Below are positions 1-8,524 of a stretch of 14,112 bases of DNA, piece by piece. The notes below the pieces were generated by a model that was not told the DNA's origin, did no database searches, and was given only the letters and a program-made list of their open reading frames with translations. The position numbers and the translations under genes were made by a program. This DNA is from Bifidobacterium breve (GTDB lineage: Bacteria; Actinomycetota; Thermoleophilia; Miltoncostaeales; Miltoncostaeaceae), in assembly GCA_945876305.1 (NCBI GenBank), contig CAMCOB010000026.1:1-14112 (forward strand), read 5' to 3'. The first letter of the stretch is position 1, and each line of letters begins with the position of its first letter.

Positions 1-1406
1 TGCTCAAGCGCCGTAAGGAAGTCCTCATCGGCGGGCTGGGCCTCATCGTCCCCCGCAGCGCGGTCGGCCTGCAGCATCGCAAACCGCTCGCGCTGGTCGT
101 CGGGGTCGTTCAGTTCGGAGAATGCATTGGCGATCTCCATGCCCGCACAGAACGCCTCAAAGCGCTCCACGAGCCGCGGATCGTCCTCACGCCGCTTGGC
201 GAAGGGCGAGAGCTCGAGCGGGTAGTCCAGCAGGATGGTGGGCTGAATAAGGGTGGGCTCGAGCGACTGGCTGAGGATGCCGTCCACCAATTTGGACCAC
301 GGCGCCGTGTCGGGCGCGTCAAGGCCTGCGGCGCGCATTGCAGCGCGGAGAGAATCGGCGTCGGGGTGGGCCAGCACGTCGATGCCGCTGGTCTCCTCGA
401 GCGCATCTGTGAGACGCACACGGCGCCACGGCGGCGTGAGATCGATCTCCCCGCCCTTCCATGGCACCTTCATGCCACCAGTGGCCTCCACGGCAGCGGC
501 GGACACCATCTCCTCGAGCATCGCGGCTACGTCCTCGTAGTCGGCGTATGCCTCGTAGGTCTCCAGCATCGTGAACTCAGGGTTGTGCTTAAACGACACG
601 CCCTCGTTGCGGAAGTCCTTGCCGAGCTCGTACACCTTCTCGAGCCCGCCCACGATGCACCGCTTGAGGTACAGCTCGGTGGCGATGCGCAGAAACAGAT
701 CGCGACCTTGCTCGTTGTGGTGCGTGACGAAAGGTCGCGCCGCGGCACCGCCGTAGATCGGCTGCAGCGCAGGTGTCTCGACCTCGATGAACCCGCGGGA
801 GTCGAGGAAGCGGCGCACGCCCGAGATGGCGCGGGCCCGCATGACGAACTGGCTGCGTACGTCTTCGGATGCCATGAGGTCGAGGTACCGCTGCCGGTAG
901 CGGGTCTCCGGGTCGGTGAGACCGGCATGGCGATCGGGCGGCGGGCGCAGCGCCTTGGCGAGCATCTCCACTGAGTCGGCGGCAACCGATATCTCGCCAC
1001 GCCGGGTGCGCACGATGGTGCCCCGGACTCCGATGATGTCGCCCAGATGCGCGCCGGCGAGCAGGCTCAGTCCATCGTCTCCGAGGCGGTCAAGCGTGGC
1101 CCATGCCTGCACCGTGCCCGAACGGTCCTCGACATCGGCGAACACGGTCTTGCCCTGGCCACGGCGCGCTACCAGACGGCCCGCGATGGTCACCTGCCCG
1201 GTGGCCTCGGCCCCGGGCTCCAGCCCATCGCCGAGCGCTCGAGCATCCGCGATGGACCCCCGGCCCGTAAACCGTGCCGGGAACGGGTTGATACCCGCAG
1301 CCCGCAGCTCGTCCGCCTTCTGGCGGCGGTCAGCGATAAGGCGGTCAATGCCGCCGTCGACGTCCCCGGGCGACGCCCCGCCTGGGGCGTCGGCAGACGT
1401 GCTCAG
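1..1406 (-). CDS. lysS: Lysyl-tRNA synthetase, class II (3' end cut off by window)
   Basis: This enzyme charges tRNA-Lys with lysine using ATP, in the cytosol. I translated about 468 codons on the minus strand. The N-terminal OB-fold tRNA-binding domain is recognisable from a helix ending in AAGINPFPARF and from GQVTIAGRLVARRGQGKTVF. The class II catalytic domain follows, with motif 2 as FRNEGVSFKHNPEFTMLE and later ELSPFAKR and EIANAFSELNDP. The reading frame is open at the left edge, at DEDFLTALE, just before the glycine- and arginine-rich motif 3. Roughly 30-40 residues are therefore missing compared with the usual length of about 500. The only sensible start is CTG at 1406-1404, because an in-frame TGA lies four codons upstream and no ATG, GTG or TTG lies between it and the conserved domain. 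This CTG overlaps the greA stop as CTGA. The gene is last in the visible operon. The identity is secure; the start is inferred. Confidence 0.95.
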   Translation of the reverse strand, partial: MSTSADAPGGASPGDVDGGIDRLIADRRQKADELRAAGINPFPARFTGRGSIADARALGDGLEPGAEATGQVTIAGRLVARRGQGKTVFADVEDRSGTVQAWATLDRLGDDGLSLLAGAHLGDIIGVRGTIVRTRRGEISVAADSVEMLAKALRPPPDRHAGLTDPETRYRQRYLDLMASEDVRSQFVMRARAISGVRRFLDSRGFIEVETPALQPIYGGAAARPFVTHHNEQGRDLFLRIATELYLKRCIVGGLEKVYELGKDFRNEGVSFKHNPEFTMLETYEAYADYEDVAAMLEEMVSAAAVEATGGMKVPWKGGEIDLTPPWRRVRLTDALEETSGIDVLAHPDADSLRAAMRAAGLDAPDTAPWSKLVDGILSQSLEPTLIQPTILLDYPLELSPFAKRREDDPRLVERFEAFCAGMEIANAFSELNDPDDQRERFAMLQADRAAGDDEAQPADEDFLTALE

Positions 1407-1882
1407 TCCTCCGCCTCAATCTTCACGACCTGGTACTCGACCTGGCCGCGGGGGCTCACGACGGTAACCTTGTCGCCCTTCTTGCGGCCCATCAACGCCT
1501 TGCCGATCGGACTCTCATTCGAGAGCCGGTTGGTAAGCGGATCGGCCTCGGCCGAACCGACGACCGAGAAACTCATGGTCTTCTTGTCGGCCGTCGTACG
1601 CACCGTCACCTTGACTCCGATGCTCACGACATCTGTCGGCACGTCGTGCGTGTCGATAATGCGGGCATTCCTGAGCTGATGCTCGATCTGGATGATCCGG
1701 CTCTCGACGCGCGCCTGCTCGTTCTTGGCGTCGTCGTACTCGGAGTTCTCTGAGATGTCACCGAATTCACGCGCGGTCTTAATGCGCTCGGCCACCTCAC
1801 GACGCGTTTTCGTCGTGAGGTGCTCAATCTCATCTTCGAGCTTGTTGAAGCCCTCTTCGGTGAGGATTACCTCACGGTCCAC
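1403..1882 (-). CDS. greA: Transcription elongation factor GreA
   Basis: GreA enters the secondary channel of stalled RNA polymerase and stimulates transcript cleavage so that elongation can resume. The 159-residue length is typical of the family. The N-terminal half (about 8-75) is the antiparallel coiled coil: EEGFNKLEDEIEHL, then REFGDISENSEYDDAKNEQ, which carries the acidic D/E tip expected of GreA. The C-terminal half (about 80-159) is the FKBP-like domain, with NRLSNESPIGKALMGRKKGDKV. The start is GTG at 1882, with a strong GGGGAGG six bases upstream. A 100-base gap separates it from dusB and holds a plausible promoter, so greA-lysS may also be transcribed on its own. The stop overlaps the lysS start by four bases. 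Codons for HLTTKTRREV form a perfect hairpin (see separate entry). Confidence 0.97.
   Translation of the reverse strand: MDREVILTEEGFNKLEDEIEHLTTKTRREVAERIKTAREFGDISENSEYDDAKNEQARVESRIIQIEHQLRNARIIDTHDVPTDVVSIGVKVTVRTTADKKTMSFSVVGSAEADPLTNRLSNESPIGKALMGRKKGDKVTVVSPRGQVEYQVVKIEAED
1793..1822 (-). other. Perfect 12-bp-stem hairpin inside greA
   Basis: CACCTCACGACG at 1793-1804 and CGTCGTGAGGTG at 1811-1822 are exact reverse complements, separated by the six bases CGTTTT. In the greA mRNA this is a stem of twelve pairs with loop AAAACG, lying about 60 bases after the start codon. No run of T follows on the transcribed strand, so it does not look like a normal intrinsic terminator. The structure is seen directly; any role in pausing, mRNA stability or regulation is unknown. 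Confidence 0.6.
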
Positions 1883-1924
1883 TGCGGCCTCCCCTGAGGG
1901 TCATTGCCTCGTATGCGGTCGCGG

Positions 1925-1954
1925 ACAATAGCCCAGAGGGTCGGGGGCGGGCAA
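1925..1954 (-). promoter_or_regulatory. Candidate promoter for greA-lysS
   Basis: On the minus strand, TTGCCC (1954-1949) and TATTGT (1930-1925) are separated by 18 bases, a sigma-70-like layout. They lie in the 100-base gap between dusB and greA. Transcription would start near 1918, leaving a 5' leader of about 36 bases that contains the greA ribosome-binding site. This is a by-eye match in an otherwise GC-rich gap, with no further support. Confidence 0.45.
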
Positions 1955-1969
1955 CTTTCAAAGTGAAAG
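1955..1969. promoter_or_regulatory. AT-rich dyad upstream of greA promoter
   Basis: CTTTCA-AAG-TGAAAG is a perfect six-base inverted repeat with a three-base centre. It abuts the candidate -35 element on its upstream side and lies 14 bases past the dusB stop. It stands out as AT-rich in a GC-rich gap. It could be an operator; as a terminator hairpin for dusB it would be weak. Confidence 0.35.
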
Positions 1970-1982
1970 CGGGTGCGCTGTC

Positions 1983-3038
1983 TCACGCGGCAAGAATTGC
2001 CGCCTCGCGCAGGCGGGCCAGCCGGTCGAGCGCGATGTCGAGTGTGGGGTCCTCCATGAGGGCCTGGAGTTGGTCTTCGGGGACGCCCCGGCCGACGAGA
2101 TACCACGAGTGGAACTTGCGCAGGTAGTGGCACGCGTTGTCGGCGCCGAGCACGCCCACGATGTCGTTGCTGAACCCGACGAGCTCATCAATGACCTCGT
2201 ACAGCGGCGGCCGGGGGTCGGCCGCCCCTTCTCCGATCGCACGGAACACCCATGGATTGCCGAGGGCCGCCCTGCCAATCATCACTCCCGCGGCACCAGT
2301 GCGCTCGAGGGCCTCGCGAGCCCCTGCGGCGTCGGCGATATCGCCACTGATCACCACGGGAACCTGCACCGCCCGGACCACCTCCGCGCTGATCTGGTGG
2401 TCGGCGCTGCCGGAGTACTCCTCAGCGGCTGCGCGGGGGTGGATGGTGATCATCGCCGCGCCGGCATCCTCAAAACGCCGTGCCAGATCGGCCGGGTCGC
2501 AGTCGCCCGGCTTCAGCCCCCGCCGCATCTTGACCGTCACCGGAATACGCACGGCATCGGCCATCGCACGGATCACCGCCACCGCGCGGTCCGGGTCGGC
2601 CAGCAGTGACGCCCCTGCACCGGTCTTCATGATCTTCGGCACCGGGCACCCCATATTGATGTCCACCATGTCGGCACCGGCCTCCTCCACCGCCCTGGCG
2701 GCCTCGGCCATCACGTCGGGGGCACCGCCAAATACCTGGATGCACATCGGGTGCTCGCCGGGTACCACCTCGAGCATGGAGGTGGTGCGCCGATTTCCGT
2801 GCCGGATGCCGTGGGCCGCAACCATCTCCGATACCACCAGCCCGGCACCGTGGCGACGGGACTGAGCACGGAATACCCGGTTGCCGATGCCCGCAAGCGG
2901 GGCCTGCACCACCCGGTTGGGAATGACCACATCCCCAACGCTGAAGGGCTCTGCGAGCGGCCAGTGGCCATCCGATGGCGGCGGTGCCACCGGATCGCGC
3001 TGGCGCGCCGCCACGAGGGCACGCATGCGCTTCTTCAC
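1983..3038 (-). CDS. dusB: tRNA-dihydrouridine synthase (DusB-like)
   Basis: This flavoenzyme reduces specific uridines in tRNA to dihydrouridine using NADPH. The 351-residue protein has a TIM-barrel with the family signatures in order: PNRVVQAPLAGIGNRVFR (about 40-57, FMN site), SEMVAAHGI (70-78), CIQVFGGAP (99-107), and DINMGCPVPKI (126-136) with catalytic Cys131. VTVKMRRG, ITIHPRAAAEEYSGSADHQ, VVISGDI and GVMIGRAALGNPWVF follow. Two signatures differ from the commonest form: APLAGIGN instead of APMAGVTD, and HPRA instead of HGRT. The catalytic cysteine and flavin-binding residues are retained. The start is GTG at 3038, overlapping the coaX stop as GTGA with no strong Shine-Dalgarno, which suggests translational coupling. 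ATG at codon 5 is an alternative. Assignment to the DusB branch is by overall resemblance. Confidence 0.92.
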   Translation of the reverse strand: MKKRMRALVAARQRDPVAPPPSDGHWPLAEPFSVGDVVIPNRVVQAPLAGIGNRVFRAQSRRHGAGLVVSEMVAAHGIRHGNRRTTSMLEVVPGEHPMCIQVFGGAPDVMAEAARAVEEAGADMVDINMGCPVPKIMKTGAGASLLADPDRAVAVIRAMADAVRIPVTVKMRRGLKPGDCDPADLARRFEDAGAAMITIHPRAAAEEYSGSADHQISAEVVRAVQVPVVISGDIADAAGAREALERTGAAGVMIGRAALGNPWVFRAIGEGAADPRPPLYEVIDELVGFSNDIVGVLGADNACHYLRKFHSWYLVGRGVPEDQLQALMEDPTLDIALDRLARLREAAILAA

Positions 3039-3826
3039 CGGCGGCGACTGCGCGTTGTGGTGCCGGTCGTGCGCTCGTGCACGAGCCTGAGTCCCTCGAT
3101 GGTGAGCATGGGCTCATGCTCCTCAATAAGCACCGAATGCGGGAGCACCAACGGCGCGAGACCTCCAGTGGCAATGACGATGGGCTGTGCGCCAAGCTCA
3201 ATGGCAATCCGGCCCACCATGCCGTCCACCATCGCGGCGGCACCCAGTACCAGCCCCGACTGCATGCATTCCACCGTGTTGCGCCCGATCGTAGTCGGCG
3301 GCGCTGCGAGTTCCACGCGCATCAGACGCGCGGCACGCTGCGAGAGGGCATCGAGGCCGCTGTCCACACCGGGAGCAATAACGCCACCGACGAACTCTCC
3401 ATTTGCCGACACCACATCGAGTGTGGTGGCGGTTCCAAAGTCCACCACCACGCATGGCCCGCCAAATCGGGCGTGGGCAGCCACGGCATTGGCGATGCGA
3501 TCGGCACCCACCTCATGCGGATTGTCGACCAGAAGCGGCATGCCGGTGCGCACGCCTGGACCCACGACAACCGCGGGACGATCGAGATACCTGTCGGCCA
3601 GCGCCTGATACGCAACGGTCAGCTCGGGGACCACCGACGCCACCACCACGTGGTCCACCTCGGTCAGGCTTCCGCCGCGCAGCTCCAGAATGGTGTCGTA
3701 GCTCGCCGCCAGCTCATCAACTGTGGTGCGGCGAACCGTGGAGACACGCCAGTCGTGCAGCAACTCGTCACCCGAGAAGAGCCCTGCCACGGTCTGCGAG
3801 TTGCCGACATCGACGGCGAGCAGCAC
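3035..3826 (-). CDS. coaX: Type III pantothenate kinase
   Basis: CoaX phosphorylates pantothenate, the first step of coenzyme A synthesis, in the cytosol. The 263-residue length fits the family. ASKHA-fold motifs are clear: DVGNSQT at 6-12 (phosphate loop), DNPHEVGADRIAN at 101-113 (pantothenate and dimer-interface region with the GADR signature), VVDFGTATTLD at 127-137, GGVIAPG at 148-153, and GRNTVECMQSG followed by GAAAMVDG. The start is GTG at 3826, with GGAGG seven bases upstream, placed inside the end of the preceding gene and two bases after its stop. The stop overlaps dusB. In mycobacteria coaX follows panC-panD in the same general region; here those two genes are absent from the window. 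Confidence 0.96.
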   Translation of the reverse strand: MLLAVDVGNSQTVAGLFSGDELLHDWRVSTVRRTTVDELAASYDTILELRGGSLTEVDHVVVASVVPELTVAYQALADRYLDRPAVVVGPGVRTGMPLLVDNPHEVGADRIANAVAAHARFGGPCVVVDFGTATTLDVVSANGEFVGGVIAPGVDSGLDALSQRAARLMRVELAAPPTTIGRNTVECMQSGLVLGAAAMVDGMVGRIAIELGAQPIVIATGGLAPLVLPHSVLIEEHEPMLTIEGLRLVHERTTGTTTRSRRR

Positions 3827-3828
3827 GG

Positions 3829-4155
3829 TCAGTCCTCCAGGACAACCGCGTCGAGGTCATCCACATCGTCCATGCGCAGCATCTCCACCGTCACGTCCTG
3901 GGTGGTGTGCACCTCAACCCGGGGAATGATGCGTGTGGGGCGGTTCTTGTCCCACACCCACACATCCTCCATGGTGATGTGGAAGTACGGGTAAGCGGTC
4001 TGCGGATCGAACTTGCGGTCCAGGTGATTGCACAGGTACGTCGCCTCCTGCGTGAGCACGCAGTAGCGAAAGAGTGGGAACACGTCGGAGTACTCGCGCT
4101 TGAGGCGGAGTTCCAGTTCTGCGTCGTACTCATCAAGTTCATCGGTCTGGGACAT
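3829..4155 (-). CDS. DUF2469-like conserved actinobacterial protein
   Basis: This is a small protein of 108 residues whose function I do not know. EYDAELELRLKREYSDVFPLF, the central YFHITMEDVWVWDKNRPTRI and VEVHTTQDVTVEML match my memory of the DUF2469 family (mycobacterial Rv2901c type), which is nearly confined to Actinomycetota. The sequence is acidic, especially at the C-terminus (MDDVDDLDAVVLED), and has no signal peptide or membrane segment, so it is probably cytosolic. I chose ATG at 4155 because GGAGG lies seven bases upstream and the protein then begins MSQTDELDEYD, like family members. An in-frame ATG at 4182 would add nine residues. In mycobacteria the family sits near rnhB; here it is placed between folK and coaX, two bases from coaX. 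Confidence 0.8.
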   Translation of the reverse strand: MSQTDELDEYDAELELRLKREYSDVFPLFRYCVLTQEATYLCNHLDRKFDPQTAYPYFHITMEDVWVWDKNRPTRIIPRVEVHTTQDVTVEMLRMDDVDDLDAVVLED

Positions 4156-4157
4156 CA

Positions 4158-4191
4158 CGCCCCCTCCGGGGTCGAGCGGCATTCGGGGGCG
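4158..4191 (-). promoter_or_regulatory. GC-rich dyad covering the ribosome-binding site of the DUF2469-like gene
   Basis: Arms CGCCCCC (4158-4164) and GGGGGCG (4185-4191) are perfect reverse complements separated by 20 bases, in the 39-base gap between folK and the DUF2469-like gene. On the mRNA the downstream arm overlaps the GGAGG ribosome-binding site, so folding could lower initiation. In a region this rich in G+C a seven-base match may also be chance. Confidence 0.3.
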
Positions 4192-4194
4192 GGA

Positions 4195-4719
4195 TCATAG
4201 ACCCGGCGGGGCAGAGCCCGGGAGCGCCAGTGCCAGCCGGGTGCTGTGGACGGGCTGCGACGGTGCATCGAGGGCATCGAGCAGTGCGCTGATCCGCGAG
4301 CCGTCTGGCAGTTCCATGAAGGGCTCAACCTCCACCAGAGGTACAAGCACAAAGCGCCGATCGCAGATGCGTGGATGCGGGATCACCAGATCGGGGTCAG
4401 AGGTGTGCCACTCACCGCCCCCCCATGCCAGCAGGTCCACGTCGAGCGGCCGCGGGCCATAGCGGGGGCCGGCGGTGCGACCCGCCTCGTGCTCCACCCG
4501 CTTGGCCACGGCCAGAACCGCCGGCGGATCCAGGTCGGTGCGGATACGGATGACGGCATTCAGGAATGCCGGCTGGTCGGCCAGATCCTGTGGGGCGGTT
4601 TCGTACACACCGCTCACCGCGTCGGCCACGACGCCTGCGGCGGCGAGGGTGTCGATCCCTGCCTGCAGCGCCGCAACCCGATCGCCGAGGTTCGACCCCA
4701 GACCCAGCCAGAACTGCAT
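4195..4719 (-). CDS. folK: 6-hydroxymethyl-7,8-dihydropterin pyrophosphokinase
   Basis: HPPK transfers pyrophosphate from ATP to 6-hydroxymethyl-dihydropterin, making the substrate that FolP joins to p-aminobenzoate. The 174-residue protein has the family signatures GLGSNLGDR at 6-14, YETAPQDLADQPAFLNAV, YGPRPLDVDLL (the two Asp residues bind magnesium), and VIPHPRICDRRFVLVPLVEV. The C-terminus after about residue 155 is Pro/Ala-rich and poorly conserved. The start is ATG at 4719, where the folB stop and folK start share one base (TGATG), so the two are very likely translationally coupled. It is third in the folP-folB-folK run. Confidence 0.97.
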   Translation of the reverse strand: MQFWLGLGSNLGDRVAALQAGIDTLAAAGVVADAVSGVYETAPQDLADQPAFLNAVIRIRTDLDPPAVLAVAKRVEHEAGRTAGPRYGPRPLDVDLLAWGGGEWHTSDPDLVIPHPRICDRRFVLVPLVEVEPFMELPDGSRISALLDALDAPSQPVHSTRLALALPGSAPPGL

Positions 4720-5090
4720 CAGGACCCGTCAGCCACTGCGTGGAGCGAGACCGATACGTCGTCGACCACATGCGGGATCGCCACGTGGGGCTTGGCGATT
4801 GTCACGGTGGCAGCACGCACGGCAGGATCGGCAAGCGCCCGGTCGGCTACCAGACGCGCAAGGCGCTCAAGAAGCGCCACGGGCTCGCCAGCCACGATGG
4901 CCGAGATGTCATCGCACAGCGTCGCGTAGTCCACGGTGTCGGTGAGGGCGTCGGTGGTCGCCGCGCCGTCATGCGCGAGGAACATCTCCACATCCACCAC
5001 GAACCGCTGCCCCAGCACGCGCTCCTCGGGGTGCACCCCATGATGGCCCACAACCTCAAGGCCACTGATCGTCACTACCAGATCGCTCAT
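4719..5090 (-). CDS. folB: Dihydroneopterin aldolase
   Basis: FolB cleaves 7,8-dihydroneopterin to 6-hydroxymethyl-dihydropterin and glycolaldehyde, directly upstream of FolK in folate synthesis. The 123-residue length is typical. Conserved parts are LEVVGHHGVHPEERVLGQRFVVDV, with the active-site Glu in HPEE, then VDYATLCDDI, LLERLARLVAD, and VTIAKPHVAIPHVVDDVSV with the catalytic Lys in IAKP. The reading frame extends 19 codons further upstream, but I chose ATG at 5090. The protein then begins MSDLVVTISGLEVVGHHG as in homologues, GGGGGAG lies six bases upstream, and the ATG overlaps the folP stop as ATGA. The longer version would run through folP and lacks conserved sequence. Confidence 0.96.
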   Translation of the reverse strand: MSDLVVTISGLEVVGHHGVHPEERVLGQRFVVDVEMFLAHDGAATTDALTDTVDYATLCDDISAIVAGEPVALLERLARLVADRALADPAVRAATVTIAKPHVAIPHVVDDVSVSLHAVADGS

Positions 5091-5932
5091 GCCGTATCTC
5101 CCCCATTGATCGTCGTCCATGCGGCCAGCGCATCGACCGTCTCGCACACATCATGCACCCGCAGAACTGCAGCCCCACCCGCCACGGCGCAGAGACCCGC
5201 ACCCAGCGAACCGGCCAGCCGGTCCTCAATTTCGCGCCCGGTGATCGCGCCGATCATGCCCTTGCGGGACACTCCCACCACGACGGGGCGCCCGAGGGCG
5301 GCAATGGCGGGAATCCCTCGAAGCAGCGCGAGGTTGTGTTCAAGCGTCTTGCCGAAGCCGATGCCCGGATCGAGAAGCACGTGGTCCTCGGCAATACCGG
5401 CCGACACAGCGGCCTCGAGCCGGGCCTCCAGAAAGGCGCGCACCTCGTCCACCACGTCGTCGTACCGGGGGTCATCCTGCATCGTGGCGGGCTCACCGCG
5501 CATGTGCATGAGACAAATCGCACGGCCGCGATCGGCCACGAGCGGAAACATTCCGGGGTCGGCGCCCGCGCTGACGTCATTTACCAGCACGGCCCCCGCA
5601 TCAATGGCCGCGCGGGCAGTGGAGGCATGGCGTGTGTCGATTGAGATGGGGATGTCAACGCCGGCGGCGATCGCGGCCAGCGTGGGCTCAAGACGGCGCA
5701 GCTCCTCATCTGCCGGTACCGCCTGCGCACCAGGACGCGTGCTTTCGGCCCCCACGTCGCAGATGGCGGCTCCCTCCGCGGCCACCGCCAGAATCCGTGC
5801 CGCCGCGCCCGGGGCCCCGGCGTGGCGGCCCACGTCGGCAAACGAGTCGGGCGTCACGTTGAGGATGCCCATTACGCATGGAGCGCACAGCCATGAGAGC
5901 GGATCGCTGATGCGCGAAAGCGTACCCGTCAT
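5087..5932 (-). CDS. folP: Dihydropteroate synthase
   Basis: FolP condenses 6-hydroxymethyl-dihydropterin pyrophosphate with p-aminobenzoate; it is the sulfonamide target. The 281-residue TIM-barrel shows GILNVTPDSF at 22-31, DVGAESTRPGA (about 59-69), ISIDTRHA, VLVNDVSAG, LMHMRGEPATMQ, LLDPGIGFGKTLEHN, VVGVSRKGMIG (substrate-binding Lys) and VLRVHDV (Arg and His of the pterin and phosphate site). In loop 1 the usual DSFSDGG reads DSFADVG, so one glycine is Val34; this loop closes over the active site. The start is ATG at 5932, 23 bases after the ftsH stop, without a clear Shine-Dalgarno. folE, often found between ftsH and folP in Actinomycetota, is absent here. Confidence 0.97.
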   Translation of the reverse strand: MTGTLSRISDPLSWLCAPCVMGILNVTPDSFADVGRHAGAPGAAARILAVAAEGAAICDVGAESTRPGAQAVPADEELRRLEPTLAAIAAGVDIPISIDTRHASTARAAIDAGAVLVNDVSAGADPGMFPLVADRGRAICLMHMRGEPATMQDDPRYDDVVDEVRAFLEARLEAAVSAGIAEDHVLLDPGIGFGKTLEHNLALLRGIPAIAALGRPVVVGVSRKGMIGAITGREIEDRLAGSLGAGLCAVAGGAAVLRVHDVCETVDALAAWTTINGGDTA

Positions 5933-5955
5933 GCGGGCCCGCTCAGCAGGTACTG

Positions 5956-7914
<1,959 letters not shown>

Positions 7915-7944
7915 CGATTAACTCCCGCTCGGTGACAGAGGACG

Positions 7945-7950
7945 AGGGTA
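7945..7950 (-). promoter_or_regulatory. Candidate -10 element for ftsH
   Basis: The minus strand reads TACCCT here (TAnnnT), in the 70-base gap between hpt and ftsH. A start of transcription about seven bases downstream would leave a leader of roughly 24 bases carrying the GGGAG ribosome-binding site and the CTG start. I see no convincing -35 hexamer at standard spacing, so support is weak. Confidence 0.3.
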
Positions 7951-7984
7951 GCAGCGACCGGCGAACGCAGGAATCCAACGGTCG

Positions 7985-8524
7985 CTACGCACCAGTTGCG
8001 TCGCCCAGCGTGGCGATATATGGAAGCTCACGGTGACGCTCATCAACGTCCAGCCCATAACCCACCACAAATACGTCGGGCAACCTGAAGCCCACGTAGC
8101 GCGTGCGCAGGTCGAGGCGATCGGCTGCGGGCTTGGCAAGCAGGGCGCACACCTCGAGTGATGCCGGCTCGCGTGACGCGAGGTTGCGCATGAGGTAGCG
8201 GAGCGTGCGACCCGAGTCGATGACGTCTTCCACCACCAGCACGTGCCGGCCCTCAATCGCGGTATCGAGATCCTTCGTGATGCGCACCACACCCGACGAG
8301 TGCGTGGCCGACCCATACGACGACACCGCCATGAAGTCGAACTCGCAGGGGATGGACATCTCGCGCACCAGGTCGGCGGTGAAGAACACCGCGCCCTTGA
8401 GAATGCCGATGATCAGCGGGTCGCGGCCGGCGTAGTCGACCGACACCTCGGCGGCCATCTCCGCCACGCGCCCCTGGATCTGATCGCGTGTGAGAATGAT
8501 CTCGCCCGGCACCTGTGCGCTCAT
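7985..8524 (-). CDS. hpt: Hypoxanthine(-guanine) phosphoribosyltransferase
   Basis: This purine salvage enzyme transfers the phosphoribosyl group of PRPP to hypoxanthine or guanine. The 179-residue length is typical. It has GILKGAVFFTADLVR (about 40-54), FMAVSSYG in the flexible active-site loop, the PRPP-binding motif VLVVEDVIDSGRTL at 95-108 with acidic pair E99-D100 and the D-S-G turn, then FRLPDVFVVGYGLDVDERHRELPYI as in bacterial Hpt. The start is ATG at 8524, overlapping the tilS stop as ATGA. The tilS-hpt-ftsH order is widely conserved in Gram-positive bacteria. Whether it prefers hypoxanthine or guanine cannot be told from the motifs. Confidence 0.96.
   Translation of the reverse strand: MSAQVPGEIILTRDQIQGRVAEMAAEVSVDYAGRDPLIIGILKGAVFFTADLVREMSIPCEFDFMAVSSYGSATHSSGVVRITKDLDTAIEGRHVLVVEDVIDSGRTLRYLMRNLASREPASLEVCALLAKPAADRLDLRTRYVGFRLPDVFVVGYGLDVDERHRELPYIATLGDATGA

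Noticed and set aside
3073..3086. 14-bp palindrome GCTCGTGCACGAGC near the coaX 3' end
   Set aside because: It is perfect but short enough to be expected by chance in GC-rich DNA and sits deep within coding sequence away from any promoter.
2975..3994. Plus-strand open frame of 339 codons opposite coaX
   Set aside because: It is antisense to a clear type III pantothenate kinase and its translation has no conserved pattern.
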